From JAPSGM01 sp963777045 (lineage in GTDB: Bacteria > Chloroflexota > Limnocylindria > QHBO01), in NCBI GenBank assembly GCA_963777045.1, contig CAVZPD010000006.1, forward strand, positions 1-64,000: a DNA stretch of 64,000 nt, written 5' to 3'. The position numbers were made by a program, and so were the translations under genes. Positions within the stretch are counted from its first letter, which is position 1. The number at the start of each line of letters is the position of its first letter. The notes under the pieces are model-generated. The model made no database searches and had not been told where the DNA came from. It saw only the letters and a program-made list of their open reading frames with translations. Positions 60,652 to 64,000 of this stretch are shown here, piece after piece.

Positions 60652-61536
60652 ATGTCCCACGAACGACGACCAGACCGCCGGCCCGGCGGCAGACCCGGCG
60701 GGGGCCGGCAGGATCGGCCACCACGAGATCGCCCCTTCGGCACGGAGCGTCCCCCACGCGAGCGTGGCGGCTTCGAACGCGGCGGATTCGGAGGCGATCG
60801 TCCGCAGCGCGACCGGCCGTTCGGAGGCGATCGTCCGCAGCGCGACCGGCCGTTCACGCCGGATCGGCCGCCGCGGCCCGGTGGGTTTCGCCCGCGGGAC
60901 GACGAGGGCGCGATGTCGATCCGGCTCGATCCGCGGCGCCTGGCCGCCCTGAAGCTGCTCGCCGCAGAGGCGGGCGTGCGACCGGGCGAGATGGTGACCG
61001 CATGGGTGGAGGAACGGCTCGATGCCGCGCGCGCCGGCAAGGCAGCCACGACCGGCTCGGCCAGTGCCGTTCCCGACGCGCAGCTGGCACAGCTGACCGC
61101 GCGGGTCGAAGAGCTGGCGCGACGCCTCGACGCCATGCAGGCCGCAGGGCCCGGTTCAACACAGGAGCAGGATGCGGATGCAGCGGCGACGCAGGTGGAG
61201 ACACCGCGGCGTGGCCGTCGGCCGCGACGAGCCGACGATCGAGGGGCTGCCCCGCCGGCCGCGGGGGAGCCGGCAGGTCCGCGAGTTCCCCTCCACGAGG
61301 AGATCACCGACATCATCCGCGAGAGAGGACCCATGAGTGCCGGCGAGATCGCCTCCGCGATTCAGGAACGCGGACGCTATGCGGCGCCTCGCTCGAGCCG
61401 GCCACTCGACGCTGCCACCGTCAACAGCCGCGTCTCGAACCCGGCCTACCGGGATCGATTCGCGCGTTCGGAGGGACGCATCGGCCTCGCCCCCGCAGCT
61501 CCCGACTCGGCGCCAGAGTCAGATCCGGGGGCGTGA
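60652..61536 (+). CDS. low-complexity Arg/Gly/Pro protein with DNA-binding-like domains
   Basis: 294 aa. ATG 60652 follows TATCGT by 8 nt (leaderless). Residues 1-85 are Arg/Gly/Pro/Asp-rich and contain an exact 11-residue duplication. Residues about 87-125 (SIRLDPRRLAALKLLAAEAG) resemble a ribbon-helix-helix. After a coiled-coil-like segment the C-terminus (about 215-280) has LHEEITDIIRERGPMSAGEI, of HARE-HTH-like pattern. The basic tail suggests nucleic-acid binding. Overlaps the next gene by 4 nt. Confidence 0.6.
   Translation: MSHERRPDRRPGGRPGGGRQDRPPRDRPFGTERPPRERGGFERGGFGGDRPQRDRPFGGDRPQRDRPFTPDRPPRPGGFRPRDDEGAMSIRLDPRRLAALKLLAAEAGVRPGEMVTAWVEERLDAARAGKAATTGSASAVPDAQLAQLTARVEELARRLDAMQAAGPGSTQEQDADAAATQVETPRRGRRPRRADDRGAAPPAAGEPAGPRVPLHEEITDIIRERGPMSAGEIASAIQERGRYAAPRSSRPLDAATVNSRVSNPAYRDRFARSEGRIGLAPAAPDSAPESDPGA
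60787..60852 (+). repeat. 33-bp perfect tandem duplication
   Basis: Units 60787-60819 and 60820-60852 are identical, each coding FGGDRPQRDRP. The repeat keeps the frame and falls in the low-complexity head of the protein. Confidence 0.9.
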
Positions 61537-62435
61537 ACCACCGGCTGGGGACCGCGGGCATCTGGTCGGCCTACGACCGGCTGCCGGCCGACGAGGTGAT
61601 CGAGCTGGCCCGCGCGACAGAAGCGGCGGGCTACGACGCCTTCTGGACCCAGGAGTCAGCGGGGCGCGATCCCTTCGCGCTGCTGACGGCGGTCGGCGCG
61701 GCCACCAGTCGTATCGGCCTTGGCGTGGGTATCGCCATCATCCACGGCCGTGACGCCACAGCCATGCGCGCCGGAGCGGCGACCGTCCACGAGCTGTCGG
61801 GCGGCCGCATGTTGCTCGGTATCGGGGCCAGCCACCGCGACACGGTGAGCGAGCTGCGCGGCCACGAGTACACGCCGCCGCTGACCGCCATGCGTGACTA
61901 CCTGGCCGCCTACGCATCCGCCACCTACCGTGGTCCGACCCCGCACGGGAGCCCGCCCCTCGTCCTGGCGGCGCTCCGCGAGCGGATGCTGCGCCTCGCC
62001 GCGCAGGAGGCCGACGGCGCCTTTCCCTACCTCGTGCCGGTCGAGTACGTGGCGCGAGCACGCCGCATCATCGACGGCGCCGCGCAGGAAGCGGGTCGGC
62101 CGCGCCCGCTGCTGGTCGTCTCCCAGGCATGCCGCCTCGAGACCGATCCCGCCGCGGCGCGCGCCGCGGCGCATCGGTACCTCGAACGCTACCTGGGCCT
62201 GCCGAACTACCTCGCCAACCTGCGCGAATCCGGCTTCAGTGACGAGGACCTGGCCCTCCCGGGGTCGGACCGGATGGTCGACGCCCTGGTCGCGTGGGGC
62301 GACGCCCCTGCGCTTCGCGAGCGACTGCGCGCCATGCTCGACGCCGGCGCGGACCACGTGGCCGTCATCCCGCTCACGGGCGATGGCCTCCACGCAGACC
62401 GCGACACCATGGAGGCGCTGGCGCCGCCCTGGTGA
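61533..62435 (+). CDS. LLM-class F420-dependent oxidoreductase (TIGR03620-like)
   Basis: 300 aa, GTG start overlapping the previous gene by 4 nt. It has a luciferase-like TIM barrel: ELARATEAAGYDAFWTQESA near the start, IGLGVGIAIIHGRDATAMR and LSGGRMLLGIGASH in the middle, and a DHVAVIPLTGDG strand near the end. Such proteins use F420 or FMN to reduce or oxidise organic substrates; the substrate is unknown. Confidence 0.9.
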   Translation: MNHRLGTAGIWSAYDRLPADEVIELARATEAAGYDAFWTQESAGRDPFALLTAVGAATSRIGLGVGIAIIHGRDATAMRAGAATVHELSGGRMLLGIGASHRDTVSELRGHEYTPPLTAMRDYLAAYASATYRGPTPHGSPPLVLAALRERMLRLAAQEADGAFPYLVPVEYVARARRIIDGAAQEAGRPRPLLVVSQACRLETDPAAARAAAHRYLERYLGLPNYLANLRESGFSDEDLALPGSDRMVDALVAWGDAPALRERLRAMLDAGADHVAVIPLTGDGLHADRDTMEALAPPW

Positions 62436-62639
62436 TCAGTCCTCGAGGACGAAGGTCACCAGCAGGTTGGCCTGGAACTCGAGTGATCCATCCCGGCCGA
62501 TGTTCACGCGCTGCTCCTTGACCCACGCGCTGCGGACCTGGCGCAGCGTCTTGGTGGCGCGGTCGATCCCCTGGCGAACGGCGTCCTCGAACGACTGGTT
62601 CGAGGTGCAGCTGAGCTCGGTGACACGTGCGACGGACAT
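62436..62639 (-). CDS. dodecin family flavin-binding protein
   Basis: 67 aa, full dodecin length: VARVTELSCTSNQSFEDAV, ATKTLRQVRSAWVKEQ and a final strand with VTFVLED. Dodecins form hollow dodecamers that store flavins or CoA. The central Trp that stacks on flavin is present (AWVKEQ). Its stop directly abuts the oxidoreductase stop on the other strand, so the two genes converge. Confidence 0.92.
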   Translation of the reverse strand: MSVARVTELSCTSNQSFEDAVRQGIDRATKTLRQVRSAWVKEQRVNIGRDGSLEFQANLLVTFVLED

Positions 62640-62701
62640 GACTGGTCACTCCTCTTCGGTTCGGCTTGGCGAGCGGGCACGAGTATGACCGATGGGCCGG
62701 C

Positions 62702-63770
62702 TCACGCCTCGTGCGAGCGTGCCCAGGCCAGCAGCTGGCCCGCGTCCTGGCTGTTGACCAGCGCCGAGGGGTGCACGCCGCATGCCGCGGCACGATCGCA
62801 TCCGTTGGGCAGCCACGCCAGCTGCCCCGGATAGTGCGCGTCGGAGTCGATGCTGAAGCGGCAGCCCGCCTCCACCGCCAGGCGGAGCAGCCGCTTGGGG
62901 GGATCCAGTCGCTCGGGTCGCGCGTTGATCTCGATCGCCTTGTCGAAGCGCACGGCGGCGGCAAAGACGATCTCCGGGTCGAACTCGGACGGTGGCCGTC
63001 GACGCTTGCCGGTGACCATGCGTCCGGTGCAGTGCCCCAGGATGTCGAGGTGCGGATCGGCGAGCGCGGTCACCAGACCGCCGCGTCATGAGCCGCGCGT
63101 TCATGCGCAGCTCGGAGTGGACGCTGCCCACCACGACGTCCAGCCGCGAGAGCAGCTCCGGCTCCTGGTCGAGCGGGCCGTCGGGAAGGATGTCGACCTC
63201 GATGCCGGTCAGGATGCGGAAGGGCGCCAGCTCCCGGTTGAGCTCCGCCACGACCTCCAGCTGGCGCTCGAGGCGATCCTCCGAGAGTCCGTTGGCGATG
63301 GCCAGTCCGCGCGAGTGATCGGAGAGGACCACGTACTCGCGGCCGAGCTCGGCCGCCGCTTCCGCCATCTCCCGAATGGTGGCCCCGCCATCGGACCAGT
63401 CGGAATGCACGTGGCAGTCCCCGCGTAGCGCGTCGCACAGCTCGCCCCCCAGCTGCGCCACCATCCTGCCGCCGGTCGCCTCCAGCCGGCGGAGATAGAC
63501 CGGCTCCTCGCCGCGCACGGACTCCGTGATCGTCCGCTCCAGCACCTCCCCGACCCCAGCCAGCGTGCGCAGGCGGCCCTGCGCCACCAGCTGCTGCAGC
63601 TCCGCCGCATCCAGGCTGCGCAGCGCGCGCTCGGCACCACGGAAGGCGTTGACCCGGTAGCGCGGCTCGTTCGCCGCCTCGAGCAGGAAGGCGATCCGCC
63701 GCAGATCGGCAACGGCGTCCCGCGCGTTCCCGGATGACGGGCCGCCGCCCTCCCGCCCGGCTTCGTTCAC
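62702..63770 (-). CDS. PHP-domain phosphoesterase (PolX-like C-terminal part), frameshifted
   Basis: Two frames must be joined near 63075. The first (GTG 63770) has an N-terminal helical DNA-binding-like part, then GDCHVHSDWSDGGATIREMA, VVLSDHSRG, and GIEVDILPDG, metal ligands of PHP phosphoesterases. It ends HSELRMNARLMTRR. After a one-base shift the second carries PHLDILGHCTGRM, AIEINARPERLD, and IDSDAHYPGQL, the remaining ligands. Start overlaps the upstream phosphotriesterase stop by 4 nt. Likely a one-base assembly error in the joined gene. Confidence 0.75.
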
Positions 63771-64000
63771 GGGATGGTGAGGATCCGACGCGGGTTATCC
63801 GTCGTCATCTGGGCGATCTCCCCCTCCCCCACCGCGGCGGTCCGCAGGGTGGGCAGGAAGTGCTGCTGCAGGTAGGTGAAGCCGCTCCCGCCGTTCGCCT
63901 TCAGCTGGCTGTTGTGGCACACGTCCTGGCTGAGCAGAAGCTGCCCCCCATACCCGCGCTCCAGCAGCTCCACGATCAGCTGCACGAGCCGCGGCTCCGC
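63767..64000 (-). CDS. phosphotriesterase-related protein, 3' end only
   Basis: The gene runs off the window. The visible 77 residues include LLLSQDVCHNSQLKANGGSG and the final NPRRILTIP, typical of phosphotriesterase/PHP-like amidohydrolases, with the Asp of SQDVC as the last metal ligand. The stop overlaps the start of the PHP gene by 4 nt. Confidence 0.75.
   Translation of the reverse strand, partial: AEPRLVQLIVELLERGYGGQLLLSQDVCHNSQLKANGGSGFTYLQQHFLPTLRTAAVGEGEIAQMTTDNPRRILTIP

Overview
This is a 64 kb, very GC-rich bacterial chromosome fragment. It carries a class I lysyl-tRNA synthetase, a sigma-54 factor, an F420-type luciferase-like oxidoreductase, a pyrophosphate-energised proton pump, osmoprotectant ABC transport and several ECF sigma/anti-sigma pairs. 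GTG starts, 4-nt ATGA/GTGA gene overlaps and likely leaderless promoters are frequent. Together these suggest an uncultured Chloroflexota-like (Limnocylindria-type) organism; the phylum is an inference from gene content, not something measured. Three loci (lysS, a PHP-domain gene, an anti-sigma gene) are interrupted by frameshifts, so assembly indels must be considered.

Layout. (1) 1-3.7 kb, minus strand: a PIN-like protein, an ECF sigma factor with a membrane anti-sigma/beta-propeller partner, and a lipoprotein. (2) About 3.9-9.86 kb, minus strand: an integrative element next to tRNA-Ser(UGA). It has a tyrosine integrase, excisionase-like and other small regulators, a RepA-like AAA ATPase, a serine recombinase and a cluster of GGGGACAAG repeats. 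Its left end was not found. (3) 9.86-22.3 kb, minus strand: core genes tRNA-Ser, RDD and DUF421 membrane proteins, serS, lysS, greA, uppP, hppA, an Ig-like/propeller membrane protein, rpoN and a histidine phosphatase. (4) 22.3-31.7 kb: lepB, ndk, an M16 peptidase, then coaX-coaBC-panC (pantothenate/CoA synthesis), an HhH-GPD repair protein and a DRTGG/BioD-like pair. (5) 32-35.6 kb: glutamate dehydrogenase, a small secreted protein and a thiolase. (6) 35.6-40.9 kb: three tandem ECF sigma/anti-sigma operons, each preceded by the same GAACC-N17-CGTC/CATC-type promoter; the first anti-sigma gene has decayed. (7) 40.9-50.5 kb, minus strand: acyl-CoA synthetase, acyl-CoA dehydrogenase and 3-hydroxyacyl-CoA dehydrogenase (beta-oxidation, completed by the thiolase), an ABC-2 exporter with its TetR regulator and operator, MeaB plus a methylmalonyl-CoA-mutase B12 domain, and folE. 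(8) 50.6-64 kb: a NERD-like protein, a large membrane protein, a four-gene osmoprotectant ABC system with a strong terminator, envelope and hypothetical proteins, an F420-type oxidoreductase, dodecin, a frameshifted PHP phosphoesterase and the 3' end of a phosphotriesterase-like gene.

How the genes work together: the beta-oxidation genes and MeaB/B12 mutase would feed acyl-CoA into central metabolism, with CoA supplied by coaX/coaBC. The ECF array probably senses envelope or extracytoplasmic conditions. The most interesting observations are the shared ECF promoter family with an orphan promoter-terminator pair (a possible small RNA), a PanC homologue that has lost several canonical active-site residues, a lysS interruption at a CCC-UGA shift-prone site, a sigma-54 carrying an inserted zinc ribbon, and the tRNA-Ser-linked element with its repeat cluster.
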